Positions 34,499 to 42,426 of a stretch of 64,000 nucleotides of DNA are shown in pieces. The translations under genes were made by a program, and so were the position numbers. The stretch lies in the NCBI RefSeq assembly GCF_030165005.1, contig NZ_JASNNW010000025.1, positions 1 through 64,000 on the forward strand, in the 5' to 3' direction. Within the stretch, counting starts at the first letter, position 1. Each line of letters opens with the position of its first letter. The notes below the pieces were generated by a model. It saw only the letters and a program-made list of their open reading frames with translations, was not told the DNA's origin and searched no databases. The DNA comes from Blastococcus capsensis. Its GTDB lineage: Bacteria; Actinomycetota; Actinomycetes; Mycobacteriales; Geodermatophilaceae.

Positions 34499-34689
34499 GA
34501 CTCATCCCCCGTGGCTGTCTGCGACCTGTCGACTCAACGTAGGCGCAACGAGCGACCGCGGAGCCCGCGGTGTGGGCGAGGTGCGGGGTCCGTCCTGCTC
34601 GGTGACAGGAGCTCGCGCCAGCGCCGCAGGCACGCGACGACCTCGCCGGGCCGACCGCGCTCACGGGCGGGAAGCCAGCGGCGGAGCGA

Positions 34690-35109
34690 TCAGAGGCGGC
34701 TGGTCGTCGCGTCGTCCTCGGCGCTGCCGAAGAAGTGGTCGAGCACGTCGCGGAAGACCGGCTGATCCGGGCCGGCGCGGGCGAACAACGTCATCGACGA
34801 CCGGAGCTTCTGCGCGTCGATCGACCCCATGACCGCGACCGGGTCGTCGGTGTCCAGCGCGGTGAGCGCCCGGGCGGACTCGACCAGCCGGCGGCCCAGC
34901 ACCGGGTGCGCCAGGTAGGCGCGGGCCTCGTCGAGATCGGCGATCGCGAACCGCTGCGCCATTCCGCTGCGGCCCAGCCCCGCGATCTGCGGGAAGACGA
35001 ACCACATCCAGTGCGTGCGCTTCCTCCCGGCGCGCAGCTCGGCGAGCGCCTGGTCGTAGGTGTTCGTCTGCGCGTCGAGGAACCGGCGGAGGTCGGAGGG
35101 ATCGCTCAC
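34690..35109 (-). CDS. DUF1810 family protein
   Basis: 139 aa, full length for the family. Hallmarks are the N-terminal DLRRFLDAQTNTYDQALAEL, the HWMWFVFPQI motif and the late MTLFARA followed by LDHFFG. The frame opens further upstream, but GTG at 35109 gives the family N-terminus. The biochemical function of DUF1810 is unknown; it is usually a small cytoplasmic protein. Confidence 0.88.
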   Translation of the reverse strand: MSDPSDLRRFLDAQTNTYDQALAELRAGRKRTHWMWFVFPQIAGLGRSGMAQRFAIADLDEARAYLAHPVLGRRLVESARALTALDTDDPVAVMGSIDAQKLRSSMTLFARAGPDQPVFRDVLDHFFGSAEDDATTSRL

Positions 35110-35453
35110 CCCGGCAGCGTGCCCCAGGCGAGGCGTTCCACACCGGTCCGGCGCGGTGCCCACCGGGATCTGCTCCGGGCCGGCGCCCGGCAGTACCGGA
35201 TGCGCGTCGCTCATCGGCCGCTCGCCGCCAGGTGGATGCCCTGGAACCGGGCCCGTACGCGGTCGGGCTGCCGTACCAGCGGTCGATCCCCTCGCACCTC
35301 GTCGGCGGCGTCGGCGCCGATGCCCGGTCCGTGGTCGACCACCTGGTCGCCCGGCGGTAGATGTCGAAGCGGTGTCAGTTGCCGCCGTCGCCGTGTGACG
35401 ACGTCGCCGGTGGGCACGGCACCCGCCGACGATCCACCGCACGAGGAGGAGAC
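35110..35453. other. Intergenic region, possible gene remnant
   Basis: 344 nt between divergent genes. A plus-strand frame ending at about 35358 reads like a protein C-terminus (DALEPGPYAVGLPYQRS, then HLVGGVGADARSVVDHLVAR, stop), but no start or ribosome site is seen upstream, so it is probably a fragment. The last 20 nt carry the AGGAGGA ribosome site for the gene at 35454. Confidence 0.35.
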
Positions 35454-35891
35454 ATGCGCAGGAGCACACGGACGTTCGCCGGCGCGCTGCTCGCTACCGG
35501 CCTGGGCCTGAGCGGCTGCGCCTTCGGCGACGACGAGGCCGACCTGGAGGGCACCGGCATCCCGGCCGTCTTCGACGAGGAAGAAGTCGGCGGGCCGGAC
35601 CGGGTCGACGGCGGCGCGGAGGACGCGGACAGCGTCGATCCCGGCACCGGCGGGATCCAGGACGACGAGCAGACCGGCGCCGAGGGCGACGACCCCGACA
35701 CCGTCGAGGACGGCGGGGGCACCGACGGCGGCGCGGTCACGAACAGCGAGGCCGAGATCACCGACGACGACGGGACCGCCGACGACGAGGGGGCCACCGA
35801 CGGCGGCACGCCCTTCGAGAGCCCGGGCGACGACGGCGACGCCGGCCCGGACACCGGTCCCGACACCGTGGAGGACGGCAACGTCGGCTGA
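35454..35891 (+). CDS. Acidic lipoprotein, low complexity
   Basis: 145 aa. A signal peptide ends in a lipobox (LGLSGCAFG, Cys about residue 22), so the protein should be lipid-anchored outside the membrane. Nearly all the rest is Asp, Glu, Gly and Thr, with repeated stretches such as DTVEDGG, TDGG and DDGTADDEG; it carries a very strong negative charge and is probably disordered. AGGAGGA lies 8 nt before the ATG. Function is unknown; metal or cation binding or a spacer role is possible. Confidence 0.8.
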   Translation: MRRSTRTFAGALLATGLGLSGCAFGDDEADLEGTGIPAVFDEEEVGGPDRVDGGAEDADSVDPGTGGIQDDEQTGAEGDDPDTVEDGGGTDGGAVTNSEAEITDDDGTADDEGATDGGTPFESPGDDGDAGPDTGPDTVEDGNVG

Positions 35892-36013
35892 CGGCTGCGA
35901 CACCCCGGGCCCGGTAGCGAGATCGATCACGGTGCCGGCTCCTCTCCCGGACTGCCGATAAGCACCCGTGGGTGACGGTCCTTCGCGATCCCCGTCACCC
36001 GGGGGTGCACAGC

Positions 36014-37411
36014 ATGAGCGAGCGACGACGGCGGCTCGGGGACGGGCTGACGGTCCTGGCCGGCGCGCGTCCGGACGTGCTGGCGGCCGCGCCGGGAGCC
36101 CGGCCGCGCTTCGTGGCGCTGGGCGGCGTGCTGCTCAGCACGGGTGCGCTGGCCGCCGTCTCGGCCGCTTTCGCCGTCGGCATGGCGCTGGGTGTCTGGT
36201 GGCCGGTGGCGCTGCTCGTCGGGCTGGGATGGGGCGCGGTCGTGGTCAACCTCGACCGGATGATCCTGGTCGGGATGGCGCACGACGCCTCGCTGAAGCG
36301 GAACCTGGTCATGGCCGTGCCGCGGGTCGGCCTGGCGCTGGTGCTCGGCGTCGTCGTCGCGACCCCGCTCACCCTGCAGGTGTTCTCCAAGGAGATCGAC
36401 GCGGAGATGGTGTCGATGCAGGCGGAGGCCGCCGACGCCCACCGCCAGAGCCTGGAGGCGGACACCCGGTTCGCCGGCCTGCCCGAGTTGGAGGGACGGA
36501 TCGCCCAGCAGGAGGCGATCGTCGCCAGCGGGGGAGCGGCCGACACCGGCCTCGCGGTGGTGCGTGGCACGGTCGCCGAGAAGCAGGCGGCGCTGGACGC
36601 GGCGGTGACCGTCTCCCGCCAGCTGGAGGCCAAGGCGCAGTGCGAGCTGGACGGCACCTGCGGCACCGGTGACGCCGGCACGGGGCAGGCCTACCTGCAG
36701 GCGCGCGCCGCGGCCGACGCGCAGGCCGCGGTGGTCGACTCCACGCGGGCCGAGCTCGACGCCGCCGTCGCCGCGGTGACCGCGGCCGAGGGGCGCAGCG
36801 CCTCGCTGGCCGAGGGCTCCCTGGACCGCGACCGCGACGAGCTGGCCCGCCTCACCGCCGAGCTCGACCGGCTGCAGGCCGCCTTCGACGCCGAGAACGA
36901 GGGCTCCGGCGGCATCCTGCTGCGCCTGGAGGCGCTGGACCGGCTGGGCGACGAGAACGTGACCCTGGCCGCGGCGCAGTTCATGCTCTCGCTGCTGTTC
37001 ATGTGCGTGGAGGTCCTCCCCGTGCTCATGAAGCTGCTGCTCAACTTCAGCCCGCCCACGGCCTACGACCGGCTGGTCGCCCTGCGCGACTCCGGCGACG
37101 TGGATCTGGAGGAGATGGCCCAGGAGTCGCGGCGGACCGTGGCCCAGGCCAAGGAGGAGCTGCTGGTGCTGGCCGAGCGCGAGCGGGTCGACCGGCAGAA
37201 GGAGGCGATCCTGGCCCGGCGCCGCGCGGCGCTGGCCGAGGTCACCGCCCGCGCCGAGGCCGCCCGCGCCGAGCCGGAGACCGCGGCCGCCGAGGCCCCG
37301 GCCGAGCCGGCGCGGCAGATGTGGGACACCGGCCCGATCCGCGAGCTGGCTGCCCGCACCGTGCGGTCGGTCCGTCGCCGGCCCACCGACCGGGTGCCGA
37401 CGTCGGTCTGA
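36014..37411 (+). CDS. DUF4407 domain membrane protein
   Basis: 465 aa. The N-terminal part has three hydrophobic helices (about residues 35-58, 62-80 and 98-115; the loop has VNLDRMILVGMAHDAS). A long hydrophilic Ala/Glu/Asp-rich coiled-coil region follows (about 125-305), including a short Cys pair CELDGTCGTG, then another hydrophobic segment (about 320-345), and the tail is again coiled coil. This is the typical DUF4407 layout. Function unknown. ATG 36014 is preferred over an in-frame start at 35972. Confidence 0.85.
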   Translation: MSERRRRLGDGLTVLAGARPDVLAAAPGARPRFVALGGVLLSTGALAAVSAAFAVGMALGVWWPVALLVGLGWGAVVVNLDRMILVGMAHDASLKRNLVMAVPRVGLALVLGVVVATPLTLQVFSKEIDAEMVSMQAEAADAHRQSLEADTRFAGLPELEGRIAQQEAIVASGGAADTGLAVVRGTVAEKQAALDAAVTVSRQLEAKAQCELDGTCGTGDAGTGQAYLQARAAADAQAAVVDSTRAELDAAVAAVTAAEGRSASLAEGSLDRDRDELARLTAELDRLQAAFDAENEGSGGILLRLEALDRLGDENVTLAAAQFMLSLLFMCVEVLPVLMKLLLNFSPPTAYDRLVALRDSGDVDLEEMAQESRRTVAQAKEELLVLAERERVDRQKEAILARRRAALAEVTARAEAARAEPETAAAEAPAEPARQMWDTGPIRELAARTVRSVRRRPTDRVPTSV

Positions 37412-37563
37412 GGCTTCGCTGCGGGTCCGCTGTGAGTCCGGCCGGGACGGCGGCGGTGCGGCCGGGCGCTGTGGCAGTGTCGCGGGAACCGCCCGGCCGA
37501 TCTCGCCGGTCGCCGCCTGCGGGCGAGCGCTTCCCCCCGAACTGGACCGAAGGACGTACCGCC

Positions 37564-38031
37564 ATGAGCACCGACAACCCGAACCCGGCCGGCAGCAGCG
37601 CGAGCGGCTCCGGCGAGCCCGGGCCCGGGCCCGGCGAGACGACAGTGCCCCCGGTATTCCCCGCGGCCGGGGCAGCCGACGGCCTGGGTTACGGCGTCAT
37701 GCCCGGCGTGATCGCCTCCGGTCCGTCCGGTGAACCGGGCTGGGCGCAGCGGAACAGCGGGCTGCTGATCGCGGCGATGGTGGCCGTCGTCGTGGTCGCG
37801 ATCGCGATCGCCGGGCTCATCCTCTGGCGCGGCGGGATCGACGAGGGCAACGCCGCCACCGAGGCCGCCGTCACCCGTGCGATTGCCGAGCAGGGCGGTG
37901 AGGTGGAGACCGTCGAGTGCGACGACGACGTCTGCGCCGCGATCATCGGCGGGCAGGCCTACACCGTGCTGGTGCAGTTGGACGAGGACGGCGAGCGGCA
38001 CTTCGGGATCGGCGCGTACGTCGGCGACTGA
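37564..38031 (+). CDS. Single-pass membrane protein of unknown function
   Basis: 155 aa. A Gly/Pro/Ser-rich cytoplasmic N-terminus (about 60 residues) precedes one transmembrane helix (about 70-92, LLIAAMVAVVVVAIAIAGLIL). A small domain follows, with two cysteines in VECDDDVCAAIIGG that may form a disulfide if outside. GAAGGA lies upstream of the ATG. It lies 150 nt downstream of the DUF4407 gene in the same direction and ends before a strong terminator. Confidence 0.78.
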   Translation: MSTDNPNPAGSSASGSGEPGPGPGETTVPPVFPAAGAADGLGYGVMPGVIASGPSGEPGWAQRNSGLLIAAMVAVVVVAIAIAGLILWRGGIDEGNAATEAAVTRAIAEQGGEVETVECDDDVCAAIIGGQAYTVLVQLDEDGERHFGIGAYVGD

Positions 38032-38045
38032 TCGCCGGCCGCTCC

Positions 38046-38079
38046 GCGAGCCCCGTACCCGGTCGGGTACGGGGCTCGC
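38046..38079 (+). terminator. Strong hairpin terminator
   Basis: A perfect 15-bp stem (GCGAGCCCCGTACCC at 38046-38060 with its complement at 38065-38079) has a GGTC loop. It lies 15 nt after the stop of the single-pass membrane protein gene and is followed by TCGTCTCG rather than a U-tract. Confidence 0.8.
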
Positions 38080-38288
38080 GTCGTCTCGCGCGGGTGTGAT
38101 CTACACCACAGCGTCACCGTCCCTGACTCGCGCGTGACCACGCGCGGTGCCGCGGCGGGGGAACCGGCGCCCCGGTTGGCCGGCGTCCCGCGTTCCCCCG
38201 AGGCTCGGGGCGGGCGCCGTGCGCAGCGCGGCCCCGCCCAGCCGGGGGACCGGGCACGGTCCTCCCGACCGGAACCGGAGGGATCGCC

Positions 38289-38570
38289 ATGGTCGTATAC
38301 CAGTACCGGTGCGCCGGCCACGGCGTCCTCGAGGTCCACCGCCCGATCGGCACCGCGACCGACCGCGAGCCCTGCCCCGACTGCGCCGCTCCCGCGCCGC
38401 GGGTCTTCACCGCCCCGCAGCTGTCCTTCGGGTCGGTCCGCAACCGGGCGCTGCTCGACCGCACCGAGCGCACCGCCGACGATCCCGCCGTCGTCTCCGC
38501 CCTCCCGTCCCGGCGCACCGCGCCGCGGGCGGCGACGAACCCGGCGCTCGCCCGGCTGCCCCGTCCCTGA
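38289..38570 (+). CDS. FmdB-like zinc ribbon protein
   Basis: 93 aa. The N-terminus VYQYRCAGHG and CPDC (about residues 32-35) form the FmdB-type zinc-ribbon pattern, here with one Cys of the first pair replaced by the CAGH arrangement. The C-terminal half is Arg/Ala-rich and less conserved. FmdB-type proteins accompany formamidase genes, and this one lies 21 nt before the formamidase, so a regulatory or accessory role is likely. CGGAGGG precedes the ATG. Confidence 0.85.
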   Translation: MVVYQYRCAGHGVLEVHRPIGTATDREPCPDCAAPAPRVFTAPQLSFGSVRNRALLDRTERTADDPAVVSALPSRRTAPRAATNPALARLPRP

Positions 38571-38591
38571 CCCGTTCCCCGGAGGTCTCCG

Positions 38592-39845
38592 ATGCCCGAG
38601 GTCGTCTTCCCGCTCGACTCCAGCCGCTCGTTCACCGACCAGCAGCTGGTCGGCCACAACCGCTGGCACCCCGACATCCCGCCGGCGGTGACCGTGCGAC
38701 CGGGTGACGTGTTCCGCGTGCACTGCCGGGAGTGGTTCGACGGAGCGATCCACAACGACGACTCCGCCGACGACGTCCGGGACGCGCCGCTGTCGCGGGT
38801 GCACGCGCTGTCCGGCCCGATCCGGGTGGAGGGCGCCGAGCCCGGTGACCTGCTGATGGTCGACATCCTCGACCTCGGGCCGATCCCGCAGGAGGACTCC
38901 GGGCCGCTGGCCGGCCAGGGCTGGGGCTACACCGGCATCTTCGCGAAGCAGAACGGCGGCGGCTTCCTCACCGACCAGTTCCCCGACGCCTACAAGGCCG
39001 TCTGGGACTTCCGCGGGCAGACGGCGACCTCCCGGCACATCCCCGGGGTGTCGTTCACCGGCATCACCCACCCCGGGCTGATGGGGACGGCGCCCTCGGC
39101 GGACCTGCTGGCCCGGTGGAACCGGCGCGAGGGCGACCTGATCGCCACCGATCCCGACCGCAACCCGCCGCTGGCGCTGCCGCCGCTGGCCGACGACGCG
39201 ATCCTCGGCTCGCTGACCGGCGCGGAGTTCGACCGCGTCGCGGGTGAGGCCGCGCGCACCGCGCCGCCGCGGGAGAACGGCGGCAACCAGGACATCAAGA
39301 ACATCACCCGCGGCAGCCGGGTGTTCTACCCGGTCTTCGTGCCGGGCGCGAACTTCTCCGTCGGCGACCTGCACTTCTCGCAGGGCGACGGCGAGATCAC
39401 CTTCTGCGGGGCGATCGAGATGGGCGGATTCATCGACTTCCACGTCGACCTGCTCAAGGGCGGCATGGAGACCTACGGCGTCGACGCCAGCGCCATCTTC
39501 ATCCCCGGCAACGTCGATCCGCAGTACGACCGCTGGCTGGCCTTCGCCGGCACGTCGGTGACCCTGGACGACCGACAGTTGTACCTGGACTCGCAGATGG
39601 CCTACCAGCGGGCCTGCCTGCACGCGATCACGTACCTGACGAAGCTCGGCTACAGCCCCGAGCAGGCGTACCTGCTGCTGGGGGCTGCGCCGATCGAGGG
39701 CCGGCTGTCCGGCGTCGTGGACATCCCGAACTCGTGCGCGACGGTCTACCTGCCGACCGGGATCTTCGACTTCCCCGTCGAGCCGTCGGCGTCCGGGCCG
39801 GTGCAGATCGACCCGGGCATGGGGGCGCCGCACTCGACCTTCTGA
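38592..39845 (+). CDS. fmdA: Formamidase/acetamidase family protein
   Basis: 417 aa, matching the FmdA/AmdA family. It hydrolyses formamide to formate and ammonia. Characteristic stretches are GHNRWHPDIPP, the DILDLGPIP region, LMGTAPS and the long GGNQDIKNITRGSRVFYPV, GDLHFSQGDGEITFCGAIEM and IDFHVDLLKGGM run. CGGAGG lies upstream of the ATG. It pairs with the FmdB-like zinc-ribbon gene, so the two form a nitrogen-scavenging operon. Formamide rather than acetamide is suggested only by the neighbour. Confidence 0.92.
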   Translation: MPEVVFPLDSSRSFTDQQLVGHNRWHPDIPPAVTVRPGDVFRVHCREWFDGAIHNDDSADDVRDAPLSRVHALSGPIRVEGAEPGDLLMVDILDLGPIPQEDSGPLAGQGWGYTGIFAKQNGGGFLTDQFPDAYKAVWDFRGQTATSRHIPGVSFTGITHPGLMGTAPSADLLARWNRREGDLIATDPDRNPPLALPPLADDAILGSLTGAEFDRVAGEAARTAPPRENGGNQDIKNITRGSRVFYPVFVPGANFSVGDLHFSQGDGEITFCGAIEMGGFIDFHVDLLKGGMETYGVDASAIFIPGNVDPQYDRWLAFAGTSVTLDDRQLYLDSQMAYQRACLHAITYLTKLGYSPEQAYLLLGAAPIEGRLSGVVDIPNSCATVYLPTGIFDFPVEPSASGPVQIDPGMGAPHSTF

Positions 39846-39890
39846 CCTCGTTCCCGGCGGGGGCGCGCCGGCTGCCGGGGGTGCGTCGGC

Positions 39891-39896
39891 TAGACA
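39891..39896 (+). promoter_or_regulatory. Possible -10 box of a leaderless promoter (DUF4916 gene)
   Basis: TAGACA ends six bases before the ATG at 39903, the same spacing as other leaderless starts in the window, but the sixth base is A instead of T. Confidence 0.35.
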
Positions 39897-39902
39897 GTCC
39901 CC

Positions 39903-40436
39903 ATGACGGACGTGACGACGGCGACCGGTGCCGGCTGGCTCTCCCGCGAGGACATGGACGCCGCGCGCGAGCGGCTGCCGATCCTCTACGTCGACGTGGT
40001 GCCGGTGCGGGTGGACGACCACGGCGTGGTCACCGCGGTCGGGCTGCTGCTGCGGGCCGGTGCGGACGGGCAGATCAAGCGGGCGCTGGTCTCGGGGCGG
40101 GTGCTGTACCACGAGCGGGTGCGCGCAGCTGTGGTGCGGCACGTGGAGAAGGACCTCGGCCCGCTGGCGCTGCCGCGGATCCCGCCCGCGCCACAGCCGT
40201 TCACCGTGGCCGAGTACTTCCCGACGCCGGGGGTGACGCCGTTCCACGACCCGCGGCAGCACGCGGTGTCGCTGGCCTACGTGGTGCCGGTCGAGGGCGA
40301 CTGCGCGCCGCAGCAGGACGCCCTCGAGCTCACCTGGTTCGCACCCGACGAGGCCCGCGATCCGGGTGTGCTCGCCGAGCTGGCGAACGGGCAGAGCGCG
40401 CTGCTGCTGCAGGCGCTGGCGCACCTCGGGGTCTGA
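39903..40436 (+). CDS. DUF4916 / NUDIX-like hydrolase
   Basis: 177 aa with a NUDIX-like core: ILYVDVVPVRVDDHGVV, then GRVLYHERVRAAVVRHVEKDLG, where the usual GX5EX7REUXEEXGU box is eroded. The central REXXEE signature is replaced by RAAVVRHVEKD, so metal-dependent pyrophosphatase activity is doubtful. A conserved QHAVSLAYVVPVEGDC and DALELTWFAPDEA resemble the actinobacterial DUF4916 family. Function is unknown. Confidence 0.8.
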   Translation: MTDVTTATGAGWLSREDMDAARERLPILYVDVVPVRVDDHGVVTAVGLLLRAGADGQIKRALVSGRVLYHERVRAAVVRHVEKDLGPLALPRIPPAPQPFTVAEYFPTPGVTPFHDPRQHAVSLAYVVPVEGDCAPQQDALELTWFAPDEARDPGVLAELANGQSALLLQALAHLGV

Positions 40437-40481
40437 CGCGGCGTCCTCTGTGACGCATGTCGCCGGTGCCAGGTGTGGCGA

Positions 40482-40567
40482 CCGGATGGCCTCGGGGGCG
40501 CGCGCGCTCACCACACTCCTCGACGGCGACCCCTGGCTTCCCGCGCCTGCCTGACCCAGCCATCCGG
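40482..40567. repeat. Inverted repeat flanking an 86-nt segment
   Basis: Perfect 9-bp arms CCGGATGGC and GCCATCCGG enclose 68 nt of GC-rich sequence. Overall size resembles a structured RNA, but there is no T-loop TTCRA sequence or CCA end, so a tRNA (including tRNA-Sec) is not supported. Confidence 0.4.
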
Positions 40568-40639
40568 ACCTGAGTAGTTACGACGCACCATCCTTTGATG
40601 GAGCAGTCCCGCGTGCAAGGTTCCGTCTGACCCCCGCCG

Positions 40640-40797
40640 ATGCCGTTACTGCTGCTCGAGGCGAGCCTCTCGTCGACCAGCGGCCGCAGGTCGTCGGACG
40701 ACCAGGTGGCGCCGGAGGGCTGGGCGAGGAAGGCATCGGCGATCTCGTCGAGGTCGTCGTCGGACAGACGGCGGCTCGACGCCCTCGTCGAGCGCAT
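40640..40797 (-). pseudogene. Possible decayed gene fragment
   Basis: The minus-strand frame shows protein-like sequence, RRLSDDDLDEIADAFLAQPSG and DDLRPLVDERLASSSS, about 45 codons. Better-looking sequence upstream is in another frame (SGSNDVPHALDEGVEP), which suggests a frameshifted remnant. No family is recognised. Confidence 0.25.
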
Positions 40798-40892
40798 GCG
40801 GGACGTCGTTGGACCCGGACGGTCCGCCCCGGCTCTGCCATGTGGTGAGCCGGTCCCGCGAAGCTTCGTCAGGTTCTGGCCAGATTCCTGGC

Positions 40893-40898
40893 TAGAAT
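40893..40898 (+). promoter_or_regulatory. -10 box of a leaderless promoter (antitoxin gene)
   Basis: TAGAAT, a near-consensus -10 box, ends six bases before the ATG at 40905, so the transcript would begin at or beside the start codon. Confidence 0.65.
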
Positions 40899-40904
40899 GA
40901 TGTG

Positions 40905-41177
40905 ATGACGAGCATCCCGCTCAGCGAAGCGAAGGACAAGCTGTCGGCCCTCGTGGAGGCGGCCGAGACGACACACGAGATCGTCACCATCACCCGACAC
41001 GGGCGCGAGGCCGCGGTACTGATGGCCAAAGAGGATCTCGATTCGTTGCACGAGACGCTCTTCTGGCTTTCGCAGCCGGGCGTTCGACAGGACATCGACG
41101 CGGCGCGGGCAGACACTGCCGAGGGGCGCACTGTGTCGGGGGAGGAGCTGAGGGCCGAGTTCGGGCTCGCCGAGTGA
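40905..41177 (+). CDS. Phd/YefM-family antitoxin
   Basis: 90 aa. The N-terminus TSIPLSEAKDKLSALVEAAE and IVTITRHGREAAVLMAKEDLDSL form the Phd/YefM DNA-binding antitoxin fold. The ATG at 40905 is preferred over the GTG at 40902 because the TAGAAT box then lies exactly six bases upstream, as at other leaderless starts here. It overlaps the toxin start (GTGA). It is expected to neutralise the toxin and repress its own operon; no operator palindrome was identified with confidence. Confidence 0.9.
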   Translation: MTSIPLSEAKDKLSALVEAAETTHEIVTITRHGREAAVLMAKEDLDSLHETLFWLSQPGVRQDIDAARADTAEGRTVSGEELRAEFGLAE

Positions 41178-41464
41178 CCGACCGGTTCGAGCTCCGTGTC
41201 TCCTCAGCGGCCCGGCGGCAGCTCCGTCGGCTCCCCGCCAAGGTCGCCATCGCCATCGTCGAGTTCATCACGGCGGTACTGCCGGAAAATCCGCTGCGGC
41301 TCAGCAAGCCCCTCACGGGCCAGCTGACCGGCCTGCGAAGCGCTCGGCGGGGCGACTACCGGGTGTTGATCGAGGTGGACGACGAGGCGCGGCACATTCT
41401 CGTGGTGCGGGTAGCGCATCGTGCTGATGCCTACCGACCTCCGGTGCCGTCCGAGAGGGAGTGA
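41174..41464 (+). CDS. RelE/ParE-family toxin
   Basis: 96 aa. FELRVSSAARRQLRRLPAKVA at the N-terminus and GLRSARRGDYRVLIEVDDEARHILVVRVAHRADAY at the C-terminus are the RelE superfamily pattern, with the strong basic patch used for ribosome-bound mRNA. The GTG at 41174 overlaps the antitoxin's TGA. RelE members cleave mRNA; ParE members target gyrase. The conserved Arg-rich RGDYR and C-terminal His-Arg region favour RelE-type mRNA interferase action, though this is not certain. Confidence 0.9.
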   Translation: MTDRFELRVSSAARRQLRRLPAKVAIAIVEFITAVLPENPLRLSKPLTGQLTGLRSARRGDYRVLIEVDDEARHILVVRVAHRADAYRPPVPSERE

Positions 41465-41540
41465 AGGCCAGGGATTCACGGCAGCCGGTAGGCACGGCCT
41501 CGGACGGTTCGTCAGGGCCGGCCGTCGTCCGGGACGGACG

Positions 41541-42324
41541 TCACGGCACCGGGGGCTGCGCATCGAGGGCATCGAGCGCGGCACGGTAGGCATCCAGGTC
41601 GACCGGCCGGCGGTCGGCCAGCGCGTGCCAGAGGAATTCGGTCGCCACTCCGGCGAGCTCGTGGAGGACGTCGTGCCGCTCCATACCCGCCGCGAGCATC
41701 CGCTGGGCCGCCTGCCAGGCCTCGGGTGGGTCGTCGTCCCCTCACCGCCCGCACGTCGTCCGGGTCGTCGTCGAGGAAGGCACCGGCGGCGACACCGGCT
41801 TGCGTGTGGTCCACGAGAACGACGAGGGCGTGCGGTCGGTCGGGGCGGGCGAACTCGACCGCGACCGTCGCGGCGTCGCCGTAGACGTCGCGCAACGTCC
41901 AGGCCCCGGTCGGCGTGACGTCGTCCAGACCGGTGGCCCAGGCCGGGTCCTGGACGCCGGCCGCGGTCAGCCGGTCGATGCCGGCGGCGGCGAGGTCGCG
42001 CTCGCCCGGACCGCCGATGGCCGCGAGGCACCGCAGCAGACCGAGCGACGTCGGCCGGCGCACCTTACCGGCCTGCCGCGCCAGATCGGCCAGGAGATCG
42101 GCCGGTGGTCGCTCGGTGGCCGGATCGCCGTGGCGGGCCAGGCGGGCGGCGCCGAGCAGGGCGGACACCGTGACCTCGGCGGACAGCGTGTCGGCGTCCT
42201 GCAGCTCGAGCTCCAGTTCCTGGAGTAGTCGAGCACCCGGGGAGAGGCGCCCGGCGCCCGCCGAGCGGCGGTGCTGGCGACGGCTCGGGTTCCGCGGTGT
42301 CCGGCCTCTGCTCTTCGGGCTCAC
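41541..42324 (-). pseudogene. Frameshifted hypothetical gene
   Basis: On the minus strand a GTG at 42324 (VSPKSRGR) starts a coherent protein (ELELQDADTLSAEVTVSALL, then GPGERDLAAAGIDRLTA and LDDDPDDVRAVR). The frame is then lost at a run of four Cs (GGGG on the coding strand, 41738-41741). Removing one base restores protein-like sequence to the stop at 41541: DDDPPEAWQAAQRMLAAGMER, ELAGVATEFLWHAL and a final AQPPVP. It is either a sequencing or assembly error or a genuine disruption. The repaired product is about 260 aa and of unknown function, and is divergent to the SNF2 helicase. Confidence 0.7.
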
Positions 42325-42414
42325 GCCGTCAGCTTCGCAGCGGCTGCGCGGACAGAGAAAAGGGGAGGCGGTAGCCGCACTGTGGACGGTCGTCGCCGGG
42401 GCTGCGGTCGCCGT

Positions 42415-42420
42415 TAGCCT
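42415..42420 (+). promoter_or_regulatory. -10 box of a leaderless promoter (helicase gene)
   Basis: TAGCCT fits TANNNT and ends six bases before the GTG at 42427. Confidence 0.55.
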
Positions 42421-42426
42421 CGGGCG

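Larger units (their letters stand above)
40437..40904. other. Intergenic region with inverted repeat and possible fragment
   Basis: About 465 nt without an intact gene. It contains a 9-bp inverted repeat (CCGGATGGC at 40482-40490 and GCCATCCGG at 40559-40567) and, on the minus strand, a coding-like fragment at 40640-40797. The right end carries the leaderless promoter of the antitoxin gene. Confidence 0.5.

Noticed and set aside
35211-35358. A gene between the DUF1810 and lipoprotein genes
   Set aside because: There is a protein-like C-terminus, but no start or ribosome site; treated as a possible fragment in the intergenic entry.
40482-40567. tRNA-Sec gene
   Set aside because: Length is plausible, but no T-loop TTCRA, no CUA anticodon arm in a fitting place and no CCA-like end were found.
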